Shown piece after piece: positions 8,586 through 18,091 of a stretch of 45,620 bases of DNA. The stretch is from assembly GCA_044508835.1 (NCBI GenBank), contig JBIQHD010000036.1, positions 1 to 45,620 of the forward strand, written 5' to 3'. This stretch comes from JAKFDI01 sp044508835. Lineage in GTDB: Bacteria; Pseudomonadota; Gammaproteobacteria; Burkholderiales; Burkholderiaceae_C. The translations under genes were made by a program, and so were the position numbers. The notes beneath the pieces were generated by a model. It did not search any database. It was not told where the DNA came from and worked only from the letters and a program-made list of their open reading frames with translations. Numbering within the stretch: position 1 is the first letter of the stretch; the number at the start of each line of letters is the position of its first letter.

Positions 8586-9524
8586 TCAGCCCGCCGCGTG
8601 CTCGTACACGAGGACGGCCGCGGCCAGGTCCTCCAGCGCGATGCCCACCGACTTGAACACCGTGCGCTCGCCGGCCGAGCGCCGGCCCGGTGCGGTGCCG
8701 CGGCACAGCTCGGCGAGCGTGGCCTTCACGTCGCCCGCGGCGAACACGCCGCGCGACATCGGCCCGAGCAGCTCGCCGCTCTTCTGTAGCGCGTCCTCGG
8801 CGTCGACGTGCAGGCTCGCGCCGCGGAAGCAGTCGTCGTCGGCTTCGCGCATGGCGGGCGTGAAGCTGCCGATGAGGTCGAGGTGGCTGCCCGGCGCGAG
8901 CCACGCGCCGCGCACCACCGGCTCGGTGGCGAGCGTGGCGCAGCTCACGATGTCGGCCTGGCGCACGGCGGGCTCGAGCGCGTCGGCCGCCTGTGCATCG
9001 ATGCCCGCCGCGCGCAGCTGCGCGGCCAGCACGGCCGCCTTGGCCGCGTCGCGCGCCCACACCGCCACCTGCGCGATCGGCCGCACCGCGCGGTAGGCCT
9101 CGGGCAGCAGCCGCGCGATGCGCCCGGCGCCGACGACGAGCAGCCGCGATGCGTCGGCGCGCGCGAGCTTCGAGGCGGCCAGGGCCGAGGCCGCCGCCGT
9201 GCGCCGCGCGGTGACCTCGTCGCCGTCGACCAGCGCCAGCGGCACGCCGGTGACGGCGTCGTGCAGCAGGTAGCTCGCATGCAGCCCCGGCAGGCCGCGG
9301 GCCGCGTTGCCTGGCGCGATGTTGATGATCTTCACGCCGAAGTACCGGCCCGCCTGCCACGCCGGCATGATGAGCACGGTCATGCCGCCGCCGCCGGGCG
9401 CGGCGATCTCGTGCACGTGCCGCTTCGGCACCTCGCAGCCGGCGGCGAACATCGTGTCGAGCGCCGGGATCAGGCGGTCGAAGGGCAGGGCGGCGCGGGT
9501 CGCCGCGGCATCGAGGATCTTCAT
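8586..9524 (-). CDS. ornithine cyclodeaminase/mu-crystallin family protein
   Basis: NAD(P)-dependent protein of 312 residues. The Rossmann nucleotide-binding motif appears as LLVVGAGRIARLLPEAY (~residues 125-142), and the N-terminal part has the family stretches FGVKIINIAPGN and GDEVTARRTAAASALA. Members include ornithine cyclodeaminase, alanine dehydrogenase and delta1-pyrroline-2-carboxylate or ketimine reductases; the sequence alone does not say which. It shares strand and neighbourhood with the gamma-glutamyltransferase gene, which suggests but does not prove a role in amino-acid salvage. Confidence 0.88.
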   Translation of the reverse strand: MKILDAAATRAALPFDRLIPALDTMFAAGCEVPKRHVHEIAAPGGGGMTVLIMPAWQAGRYFGVKIINIAPGNAARGLPGLHASYLLHDAVTGVPLALVDGDEVTARRTAAASALAASKLARADASRLLVVGAGRIARLLPEAYRAVRPIAQVAVWARDAAKAAVLAAQLRAAGIDAQAADALEPAVRQADIVSCATLATEPVVRGAWLAPGSHLDLIGSFTPAMREADDDCFRGASLHVDAEDALQKSGELLGPMSRGVFAAGDVKATLAELCRGTAPGRRSAGERTVFKSVGIALEDLAAAVLVYEHAAG

Positions 9525-9588
9525 GGGGCTGGAGCCTATCGGGTGCTGCGCGGCAGGCGCCTCATGCCGATCCGCGATCGAACGACAA

Positions 9589-9660
9589 GACCCGTTCGGG
9601 CTGAGGCATCGAAGCCCGCGTGCGCCAAGAGGCGCTTCGATACCTCAGCGCGAACGGGTC
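9589..9660. terminator. long inverted repeat built from two dispersed repeats
   Basis: Two copies of the window's ~25-bp repeat lie head-to-head. The arms 9589-9615 and 9634-9660 match at 25 of 27 positions and flank an 18-nt loop. The structure sits directly downstream of the gntR stop codon (9697, minus strand) and just upstream of the cyclodeaminase gene. The transcript could form a very stable stem-loop, so a terminator or mRNA-stabilising role is likely. There is no strong U-tract. Confidence 0.6.
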
Positions 9661-9696
9661 TTTGTGGTGTTCTCGTACTTCTGAACGCAAACGGCC

Positions 9697-10476
9697 TCAG
9701 CCGGCGTCCAGCCTGAACGCTTCCACCGGCTCCTGGCGCGCGCCGCGCATGTGCTCGATCACCTCACGGCAGGAGTCGCTCATGATCTTGCGCATCACCG
9801 CCTCGCCCGTGGCGGCGTCGCCCTGGCGGATGGCGTCGAGCATGCGCTCGTGCTCGCGCAGGCTCTGCAGGCGGCGCGCCGGCTTGTCGTAGTCGAGCAG
9901 GGGGCCGTTGACCCACAGCATCTGCCACATCGCGTCGTGCGGCAGGTTGCGGTAGGTCTGGATCAGCTGGCGGTTGCCGCAGGCCTGCACCATGCCGATG
10001 GCCACGCGGCCCACCGCCTTGATGAACTCGGTGAGCGGCGGCTCGGCGGCCAGCGCCAGCTCGCGCAGCTCGTCCACGCGCTGGTCCAGCTCGGCCAGCG
10101 CCGACTTGTCGGGGTTGCGGGCGACGTAGCGCACCGCGAGCGAGAGCAGCGCGCCGCGCACGTTGAAGATGTCGACCACGTCGTTGAGCATGAACTCGAC
10201 GACGAAGGTGCCGCGGCGCGGCGAGATCTCCACCAGGCCCTGCTTCTCCAGCAGGCGCAGCGCGTCGCGCACCGGCCCGCGGCTCACCGCGAAGAGGTCG
10301 GCCACCGTCTGCTCGCCGATGCGCTCGCCCGGGCCGTACTCGCCCTTGAGGATGCCCTGGCCGAGGTGCTTGGCGATCTGCTCCGCCGGGGTGAGGGCGT
10401 GCAGGCGAACGGGCCGCAGCGCCGGGGGCACGGCCGGCGTATCGGGGCGGGACAGGGTGGCGGGTGAGCTGGGCAT
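9697..10476 (-). CDS. GntR-family (FadR/FCD subfamily) transcriptional regulator
   Basis: Ligand-responsive DNA-binding regulator of ~259 residues. The N-terminal winged helix-turn-helix includes EQTVADLFAVSRGPVRDALRLLEKQGLVEISPRRG split as DLFAVSRGPVRDAL and GLVEISPRRGTFV. The C-terminal FCD domain starts near FNVRGALLSLAVRYVARN. The ATG at 10476 is preferred; a TTG four codons upstream (10488) is possible. It is divergent from the carboxyltransferase/ABC/ligase operon at 10644, so it is the best candidate regulator of that operon. A GntR-type palindrome lies at 10552-10559. The effector is probably the imported acid or its CoA ester (inference). Confidence 0.93.
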   Translation of the reverse strand: MPSSPATLSRPDTPAVPPALRPVRLHALTPAEQIAKHLGQGILKGEYGPGERIGEQTVADLFAVSRGPVRDALRLLEKQGLVEISPRRGTFVVEFMLNDVVDIFNVRGALLSLAVRYVARNPDKSALAELDQRVDELRELALAAEPPLTEFIKAVGRVAIGMVQACGNRQLIQTYRNLPHDAMWQMLWVNGPLLDYDKPARRLQSLREHERMLDAIRQGDAATGEAVMRKIMSDSCREVIEHMRGARQEPVEAFRLDAG

Positions 10477-10551
10477 GGGCGAATTCAATCAGAGGCGGCC
10501 GCGCGGGATAACCCGGTTGTTCGGGGTGAGTGTGGCCGTTAAATTGTCACG

Positions 10552-10559
10552 TGTTAACA
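10552..10559. promoter_or_regulatory. candidate GntR operator TGTTAACA
   Basis: Perfect 8-bp palindrome in an A/T-rich island (10540-10566) of an otherwise very GC-rich divergent intergenic region. Spacing of GT and AC half-elements resembles FadR-type operators (GT-N-AC core). A TTGTCA hexamer at 10544-10549 may be a -35 element, but no convincing -10 is seen. Assignment rests on position between the regulator and the operon. Confidence 0.45.
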
Positions 10560-10643
10560 ATTGACTCTACGGACTTTCCCTCAGGCGCCACCCCGGCATG
10601 CCGTGACGGTTTTCCGTGAATCCGCCCCAGGAGTGCAGTTCCG

Positions 10644-12181
10644 ATGTCGTGGCGAACGGGTGTTGAAGAGCTGGCCCAGCGCCAGGCCCTGGTGCGCCGC
10701 ATGGGGGCGCCCGAGAAGGTGGCGCGCCACGTGGCCGCCGGCAAGCTGCCGGTGCGCGAGCGCATCGCGCAGCTGCTGGACGCCGGCTCGTTCCGCGAGA
10801 TCGGCTCGGCCACGGGCCGCGCCGAGTACGACGCCGAGGGCCGGCTGGTCGACCTGCAGGCCTCCAACTTCCTGTTCGGCCGCGGGCGCGTCGAGGGCCG
10901 GCCGGTGGTGGTGGCCGCCGACGACTTCACCGTGCGCGGCGGCGCGTCCGACGGCGCCACCGCCGGCAAGATGGTCGCCTCGGAGCAGATGGCCAACGAG
11001 CTGCGGATCCCGCTCGTGCGCCTGATCGATGCGAGCGGCGGCTCGGTGCGCACAGTGGAGGCACTGGGCCGCACCTACGTGCCGGCCAACCCGGCCTGGG
11101 ACTGGGTCTCGCTCAACCTGACGACCGTGCCGGTGGTCTCGCTGGTGCTCGGCTCCGTGGCCGGCTTCGCCTCGGCGCGCGCGGTGGCGAGCCACTACTC
11201 GGTGATGGTGAAGGACACCAGCCACATGTTCATCGCCGGGCCGCCGGTGGTCTCGCGCATCGGCCGCAGCTTCACGAAGGACGAGCTCGGCTCGCCCGCG
11301 CTGCACGCCAAGGCCGGCGCCGTCGACGACATCGCGGACAGCGAGGCCGACGCCTTCGGGCGCGCGCGCCGCTTCCTCTCGTACCTGCCCGCCTCGGTGG
11401 ACCACCTCGCCGCGCGCGTGCCCTGCGACGACCCGGCGGACCGCTGCGACGACCGCCTCGTCGACATCGTCCCGAAGGACCGGCGCAAGGTCTACAAGAT
11501 GCGCGAGATCCTGGCCTCGGTGCTCGACCGCGGCAGCTTCTTCGAGACGGGCCGGCACTTCGGCCGCTCGGCCATCACGGGCCTCGCGCGGCTGGACGGC
11601 CACGCGGTGGCGGTGCTCGCGAGCGACCCGTACTTCCACGGCGGCGCCTGGAACGCCGACGCGGCGCAGAAGGTGGTGCGTTTCGTCGACATGGCCGAGA
11701 CCTTCCACCTGCCGGTGGTGCACTTCGTGGACATCCCCGGCTTCCTCATCGGGCTGGAGGCCGAGCAGTCGGCGACGATCCGCCACGGCGCCCGCGCCCT
11801 GAGCGCGGTCTACCAGGCCACGGTGCCGTGGTGCTCGATCCTCGTGCGCAAGGTCTTCGGCGTGGCGGGCGCGGCGCACGGCAACGCGGCGCGGCTGCGC
11901 TACCGCTATGCGTGGCCCTCGGGCGACTGGGGCTCGATCCCGCTGGAAGGCGGCATCGAGGCGGCCTACCGCAGCGAGATCGAGGCCTCGGCCGATCCGC
12001 AGGCGGCGCTGGCCGAGATCAACGCGCGGCTCGAAGGCCTGCGCTCGCCCTTCCGCACCGCCGAGACCTTCGGCGTGGAAGAGATCATCGACCCGCGCGA
12101 GACGCGGCCGCTGCTGTGCGAGTTCGCCGAGCGGGCGGCGCACGTCCTGAAGCCCGGGCCGACGCGCGTGCAGTACCGGCC

Positions 12182-12185
<4 letters not shown>
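10644..12185 (+). CDS. acyl-CoA carboxylase, carboxyltransferase (beta) subunit 1
   Basis: A 513-residue biotin-dependent carboxyltransferase of the propionyl/methylcrotonyl-CoA carboxylase beta family, which transfers CO2 between carboxybiotin and an acyl-CoA. It has the two crotonase-like halves, with the N-half stretch DDFTVRGGASDGAT and the C-half stretches VHFVDIPGFLIG and VRKVFGVAGAAHGN. An AGGAG ribosome site ends 10 bp before the ATG. It is the first gene of a long operon. Its stop codon overlaps the potential GTG start of the next ATPase gene. There is no fused biotin carboxylase or biotinyl domain; the only carrier nearby is the 72-residue protein at 23309. The acyl-CoA substrate is unknown. 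Confidence 0.92.
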
Positions 12186-13290
<1,105 letters not shown>

Positions 13291-13291
<1 letters not shown>

Positions 13292-14316
13292 TGTCCGCCA
13301 CGCCCATCGTCAGCGCGCGCGACCTGCGCATCCTGTTCCCGACGCACGACCGTCACGCGACCGTGAAGGCCGTCGACGGCGTGAGCTTCGACGTGTTCGC
13401 CGGCGAGACCTTCGGCGTGATCGGCGAGTCGGGCTCGGGCAAGACGACGCTGGGCCGGGCGCTGGTCTCGCTGCTCGAACCCACCGGGGGCGAGGTGCTG
13501 CACGACGGCACGCACCTGAACCGCCTGTCGCGCAGCGAGCTGCGCAACCAGCGCCGCGGCTACCAGATCGTCTTCCAGGACCCGAACTCGGCGCTCAACC
13601 CGCGCATGCGCATCATCGACTCGGTGATGGAGCCGCTGCAGATCGCCGGCGGCCACGACGCCGAGGCCATCCGCGCCGCGGCCCGCCAGGCGCTGTCGCG
13701 CGTGGGCCTCGCGCCCGAGTACGGCGAGCGCTACCCGCACCAGCTCTCGGGCGGGCAGAAGCAGCGCGTGAACATCGCGCGCGTGCTCACGCTGCGGCCG
13801 AAGCTCATCGTCTGCGACGAGGTGGTGGCCGCGCTCGACGTGTCCATCCGCGGCGACATCCTCAACCTCTTCGCCGACCTGCAGCGCGAGTTCGGGCTGA
13901 CCTACGTCTTCATCACGCACGACCTGTCGGTCGTCTCGCACATCAGCGACCGCGTGGCGGTGATGTACCTCGGCCGCTTCATGGAGCTCGGCCCCAACGA
14001 AAGCGTGACCGAGCGGCCGATGCACCCGTACAGCGAGGCGCTGCTGTCGGCCGAGCCGATCCCGCTGCCCTCGCACCTGCGCACCGACCGGCGCATCGTG
14101 CTGCAGGGCGAGATCCCGAGCCCGATCGACCCGCCCTCGGGCTGCCGCTTCCGCACCCGCTGCCCCTATGCGCAGCAGCGCTGCGCCGACGACGTGCCCG
14201 CCCTGCGCGAGCTGCGCGCCGGCCACTGGGTGGCGTGCCACTTCGCGACGGCCGACGGGCCGCCGCGCCAGATCACCCGACCGACCCCTGCAACCGCACT
14301 GCTGGAGACACCATGA
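13291..14316 (+). CDS. Dpp/Opp-type ABC transporter ATPase (DppF-like)
   Basis: Second ATPase of the importer, 341 residues. It shows Walker A GESGSGKTT, signature LSGGQKQR, the Q-loop segment VFQDPNSALNP typical of DppF/OppF, and FITHDLSVV. Walker B reads LIVCDEVVAALD, with VV where most family members have PT or PV. The C-terminal extension carries a Cys cluster (SGCRFRTRCPYAQQRC) like its partner. It starts at ATG 13291, overlapping the preceding stop (TGATG), and ends overlapping the next start (ATGA), so translation is coupled on both sides. Confidence 0.94.
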
Positions 14317-15887
14317 GTCCCTACCGCAAAGAACGCGAAGCCCTTGCCCTCGACATCGCGATCAGGCGCCGAGACGCGCTGGCCCTGCTGTCGGGCGCCG
14401 CGCTCGCCGGCGCCATGCCCTCCGCCTTCGCCCAGGGAGCGCCCAAGAAGGGCGGCGTGCTGAAGATCTCGGCCCCGGCCAACCCGTCGAGCATGGACCC
14501 GGCGACCGGCGGCGCCGGCTCCGACCACGTGTTCCTCTGGACGGTCTACGACACGCTGGTCGACTGGGACTACGCCACGCTCAAGCCCCGGCCCGGCATG
14601 GCGAAGTGGTCCACCCCCGACGCCACCACCTTCGTGCTCGACATCGAGCCGGGCATCGTCTTCCACGACGGCACGCCGATGGATGCCGAGGCCGTGAAGT
14701 TCAACCTCGACCGCAACCGCGGCGACCAGCGCTCCAACGTCAAGGCCGACCTGGTGAACATCACCGCGGTCGAGGTGACGAGCCCGACGCAGGTCAAGCT
14801 CACGCTCAAGCAGGCCGACGCCGCGCTGCCCGCCATCCTGTCGGACCGCGCCGGCATGATGATCAGCCCGAAGGCGGTGCAGACCCACGGCCTCGAGTCC
14901 AACCGCAACCCGGTGGGCGCCGGGCGCTGGAAGTTCGTGAGCTGGGCCGACAACCAGAAGCTCGTCGTCGCCCGAAACGAGAACTACTGGCGCAAGGGCG
15001 AGCCGTACGTCGACGGCATCGAGCTGTCCATCATCCCCGAGATGGCCACCGGCCTGCGCTCGGTGGTGGCGGGGCAGAACCACATGGCCTACGGCCTGTC
15101 GGCGCGCTACACGCCGATCGTCAAGCGGGCGCAGCACGTGAAGGTCGTCAGCGGCCCCACGCTCTACTGCTACAAGCTCTACATCAACTACTCGCGCGGG
15201 CCGCTGGCCGACGTGCGCGTGCGCCAGGCGATCAACTACGCGCTGAACCGCCAGACCTTCATCAACGCCACCATGGGCGGCGTCGGCGAGCCGGCGGCGA
15301 TGCTGGTGCCGTCCACCCACTGGGCCTACGACAAGGGCGTGGCGGGCATCTACAAGCACGACCCGGCCAAGGCGAAGAAGCTGCTGCAGGAGGCGGGCTT
15401 CGGCTCGGGGCTCGAGCTGTCGGTCGGCGGCTACAGCGACCAGGACTCCGTGCGCCGCTCCGAGATCATCATGGCGCAGCTCGGCGAGGTGGGCATCAAG
15501 GCGAAGTTCACCAACGGCACCATCGCCGAGATCAGCGGCCAGTTCTTCGGCAACGAGAAGAAGTTCGACCTGCTGATGTCCGCCTGGACCGGCCGGCCCG
15601 ACCCGAGCATGACCTACGCGCTCGCCTTCGGGAAGGGCGCCTACTACAACGCCGGGCGCAGCGAGGCCTCGCCGGAGCTCACGCAGCTGCTGCTCGACAG
15701 CCGCTCCAAGGAAGACCTCGACTACCGCCGGCAGGTGTTCGCCAGGCTGCAGCGCATCGTGATGGAGCAGGCGCTGACCGCGCCGATCGCCTTCCAGTTC
15801 GAGATGGACGCGGTGGGCGAGCAGGTGAAGGGCTTCCAGCCCAACCTGCTGGGCAAGCCGAAGTTCTGGGGGGTGTCGTTGGCGTGA
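14313..15887 (+). CDS. ABC transporter family 5 extracellular solute-binding protein
   Basis: Periplasmic substrate-binding subunit, 524 residues. It has a twin-arginine-like signal (RRRDALALLSGAALAG, residues ~18-34) with probable cleavage after SAFA (residue 40). Family 5 (DppA/OppA/NikA) features include MDPATGG, the signature-like FHDGTPMDAEAVKFNLDR, and the C-terminal domain from about ADVRVRQAINYALNR. It is translationally coupled to the upstream ATPase gene (ATGA overlap). The ligand could be a peptide, a glutathione-like compound, an opine or another amino-acid-derived acid; the neighbouring CoA ligases and carboxyltransferases make a carboxylic acid plausible (inference). Confidence 0.93.
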   Translation: MSPYRKEREALALDIAIRRRDALALLSGAALAGAMPSAFAQGAPKKGGVLKISAPANPSSMDPATGGAGSDHVFLWTVYDTLVDWDYATLKPRPGMAKWSTPDATTFVLDIEPGIVFHDGTPMDAEAVKFNLDRNRGDQRSNVKADLVNITAVEVTSPTQVKLTLKQADAALPAILSDRAGMMISPKAVQTHGLESNRNPVGAGRWKFVSWADNQKLVVARNENYWRKGEPYVDGIELSIIPEMATGLRSVVAGQNHMAYGLSARYTPIVKRAQHVKVVSGPTLYCYKLYINYSRGPLADVRVRQAINYALNRQTFINATMGGVGEPAAMLVPSTHWAYDKGVAGIYKHDPAKAKKLLQEAGFGSGLELSVGGYSDQDSVRRSEIIMAQLGEVGIKAKFTNGTIAEISGQFFGNEKKFDLLMSAWTGRPDPSMTYALAFGKGAYYNAGRSEASPELTQLLLDSRSKEDLDYRRQVFARLQRIVMEQALTAPIAFQFEMDAVGEQVKGFQPNLLGKPKFWGVSLA

Positions 15888-15933
15888 GGGTGATCGCCAT
15901 GTCATCTGTCCTTCGGCATGAGCCGGCATGGCT

Positions 15934-16043
15934 CCCTCTCCCGTTTCCGGGAGAGGGTGGCACGCGCAACCGGATCTCCATCGAAGCGCCCGGATTCCGC
16001 CACACCCCCTCACCCCAGCCCTCTCCCCCTGCGGGGGCGAGGG
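15934..16043. repeat. intercistronic element with two GC-rich hairpins
   Basis: The gap between binding-protein and permease genes holds a perfect 10-bp stem CCCTCTCCCG / CGGGAGAGGG with a TTTC loop (15934-15957). A second stem at 16019-16043 (CCCTC..CCCC-TGC-GGGG..GAGGG) follows. The paired CCCTCTCCCG and CACCCCAGCCCTCTCC boxes are of a type often found as dispersed elements in proteobacterial genomes. It may reduce read-through or stabilise the upstream mRNA. Confidence 0.65.
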
Positions 16044-16065
16044 AGCAAGGTCCCCGGCGCTGACC

Positions 16066-17019
16066 ATGTCCTCCCGCAGCAAAGCCCGCATCGCCGTGCG
16101 GCGCCTGTCCCAGGCGCTGCCGGTGCTCGTCTTCGCCACCTTCGTGGTGTTCGGGCTGCTCAAGCTCGTGCCCGGCGACATCGCCGTCACGCTGGCGGGC
16201 GAGAACGCCACCGACGCGCGCATCGACGAGATCCGCGCGCTCTACGGGCTGGACCGCGCCTTCCTGGTGCAGTACGGCGACTGGCTGTGGAAGGCGGCGC
16301 AGGGCGACCTGTCGGCCTCGCTGCTCTCCGGCGAGCCGGTGATGACGTCGATCGCGCGCTGCCTGCCCAACACGCTGCTGATCGTGGCCATCGCGCTGCT
16401 GCTGTCGCTGGTGATCGGCATCCCGCTGGGCATCTTCGCCGCCAGCCGCCCCGGCACGCTGGTCGACAGCGGCGTGATGACGGTGGCCTCCTTCGGCGTG
16501 GCGGTGCCCAACTTCTGGCTGGCGATGCTGCTGGTGTCGTGGTTCGCGCTGGGGCTGGGCTGGCTGCCGGCCACCGGCTCGGCGCCGCTCGGCGACGACG
16601 CCTGGGTCGCGGTCAAGCACGCGCTGCTGCCGGCGGTGGCCATCGCCTCCGGCGGCGTGGCCGAGATCGCGCGGCAGCTGCGCAGCTCGCTGATGGAGAT
16701 ACTGTCGTCGCAGGCCGTGCGCACGCTGCATGCGAAGGGCCTGAGCCCGGCGCGCATCCTGTGGCAGCACGGCCTGAAGAACGTGGCGCTGAACATGATC
16801 ACCGTCATCAGCCTGCTCGCCAACCGCATGCTCGGCGCCACCGTGGTGGTGGAGGCCGTGTTCGCGATCCCCGGCATGGGCAACCTCATCGTCAACGGCG
16901 CGATCCACCGCGACTTCCCGGTGGTGCAGGGCGTGGTGTTCGTGATGGTGCTGATGGTGATCGCGCTCAACCTCCTGGCCGACGTGATGTACCGAGTCGT
17001 CGATCCCCGGGTGCAGTGA
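16066..17019 (+). CDS. ABC transporter permease (DppB/OppB-like)
   Basis: Inner-membrane permease of 317 residues with about six transmembrane helices, beginning with LPVLVFATFVVFGLLKLVPGD. The coupling-region EAA-type loop is AVRTLHAKGLSPARILWQHGL, followed by EAVFAIPGMGNL, typical of the BPD_transp_1 B-type subunit. The open frame extends upstream to 15928 through the hairpin element, but the ATG at 16066 gives a standard N-terminus (MSSRSKARIAVRRL). It pairs with the DppC-like permease at 17145. Confidence 0.93.
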   Translation: MSSRSKARIAVRRLSQALPVLVFATFVVFGLLKLVPGDIAVTLAGENATDARIDEIRALYGLDRAFLVQYGDWLWKAAQGDLSASLLSGEPVMTSIARCLPNTLLIVAIALLLSLVIGIPLGIFAASRPGTLVDSGVMTVASFGVAVPNFWLAMLLVSWFALGLGWLPATGSAPLGDDAWVAVKHALLPAVAIASGGVAEIARQLRSSLMEILSSQAVRTLHAKGLSPARILWQHGLKNVALNMITVISLLANRMLGATVVVEAVFAIPGMGNLIVNGAIHRDFPVVQGVVFVMVLMVIALNLLADVMYRVVDPRVQ

Positions 17020-17026
17020 ATGGACC

Positions 17027-17105
17027 ACCCCTACGCGCTTCGCGCGCCCCTCGAGGGGCAACACCAGCGGACCGGCAAAGCCGGATCCGCGGCGTTCGCT
17101 TGGGA
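17027..17105. repeat. dispersed ~80-bp palindromic repeat, copy B
   Basis: Second copy of the element at 12192-12272, here fully intergenic between the two permease genes. Shared blocks are CTACGCGCTTCGCGCGCC and GCCGGATCCGCGGCG. The internal hairpin is CCGGC-AAA-GCCGG. Two copies in one operon, in the same orientation, suggest a mobile or amplified intergenic element. Confidence 0.75.
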
Positions 17106-17144
17106 ACTCCCCCGGCTCGCGGATGGCGAGATGGAGCAACCGAC

Positions 17145-18056
17145 ATGAATGAGGCGACGCCTGCGTCCACCCCCGTTCCGGCCGCCGCCGACGGCCCGCC
17201 GTCCGCGCCGCAGCCGGGCGCCTGGCGCCGCTTCGCCGGCTGGCTGCGCGACGACAAGCGCGCCGCGCTGAGCCTGGGCTTCCTGCTGCTGGTGGCGGTG
17301 CTGGCCATCGCCGCGCCGCTGATCGCGCCGTTCTCGCCCACCGAGCAGGACCTCGCCAACACGCTCGCGCCCGCCGACGGCGTGCACTGGTTCGGCACCG
17401 ACGACCTCGGGCGCGACGTGCTCAGCCGCCTCATCCACGGCGCGCCGGCCTCGCTCTACGCCAGCCTGCTGGCCGTGGGCGTGGCCATCGTGCTCGGCGT
17501 GCCGGTGGGCCTGATTGCGGGCTTCGCCGGCGGCTGGGTCGACGACGTCATCAGCCGCGTGATCGACTCGCTGCTGTCGTTCCCGGCGATCGTGCTCGCC
17601 ATCGCGGTGACGGGCGCGCTCGGCATCGGCCTCACCAACGGGATGATCTCGGTGGGCATCGTCTTCGCGCCGCAGCTCGCGCGGCTGGTGCGGGCGCGCA
17701 CGCTGGTGGTCAAGCACGAGCTCTACGTCGACGCGGCGCGCTGCTTCGGCGGCAGCGCCGGGCGGCTGCTGTGGCGCCACGTGCTGCCCAACACGGTGCA
17801 GCCGGTGATCGTGCAGGTGACGCTGCTGCTGGCCGGCGCGCTGCTGGCCGAGGCGTCGCTCAGCTTCCTGGGCCTGGGCATCCAGCCGCCGCACCCGAGC
17901 TGGGGCGGCATGCTGGCGCGCGCCTACCAGAACATGGAGCTCGCGCCCGACCAGATGCTGGCGCCGGGGCTGGCCATCCTGTTCACGGCGCTGGCCTTCA
18001 ACTCGCTGGGCGAGTCGCTGCGGGTGGCGCTCGACCCGACGATGAAGCGCCTGTGA
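17145..18056 (+). CDS. ABC transporter permease (DppC/OppC-like)
   Basis: Second inner-membrane permease, 303 residues. A Pro/Ala-rich cytoplasmic N-terminus precedes the first helix (LGFLLLVAVLAIAAPLIAPF). The C-type subunit marker HWFGTDDLGRDVLSRLIHGA is followed by the EAA loop YVDAARCFGGSAGRLLWRHV and a stretch ending ASLSFLGLGIQPPHPSWG, all typical of DppC/OppC. The ATG at 17145 is preceded by GGAG. The upstream open frame is not coding. It completes a five-part importer (12182-18056). Confidence 0.94.
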   Translation: MNEATPASTPVPAAADGPPSAPQPGAWRRFAGWLRDDKRAALSLGFLLLVAVLAIAAPLIAPFSPTEQDLANTLAPADGVHWFGTDDLGRDVLSRLIHGAPASLYASLLAVGVAIVLGVPVGLIAGFAGGWVDDVISRVIDSLLSFPAIVLAIAVTGALGIGLTNGMISVGIVFAPQLARLVRARTLVVKHELYVDAARCFGGSAGRLLWRHVLPNTVQPVIVQVTLLLAGALLAEASLSFLGLGIQPPHPSWGGMLARAYQNMELAPDQMLAPGLAILFTALAFNSLGESLRVALDPTMKRL

Positions 18057-18091
18057 CGACCGGCGCCCAACCTCCGCAGGAGCAATCCCCC

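Noticed and set aside
6487..9360. A 957-codon frame suggesting a fusion to gamma-glutamyltransferase
   Set aside because: A clear lipoprotein signal begins at 8460, and the upstream part overlaps the cyclodeaminase gene in another frame.
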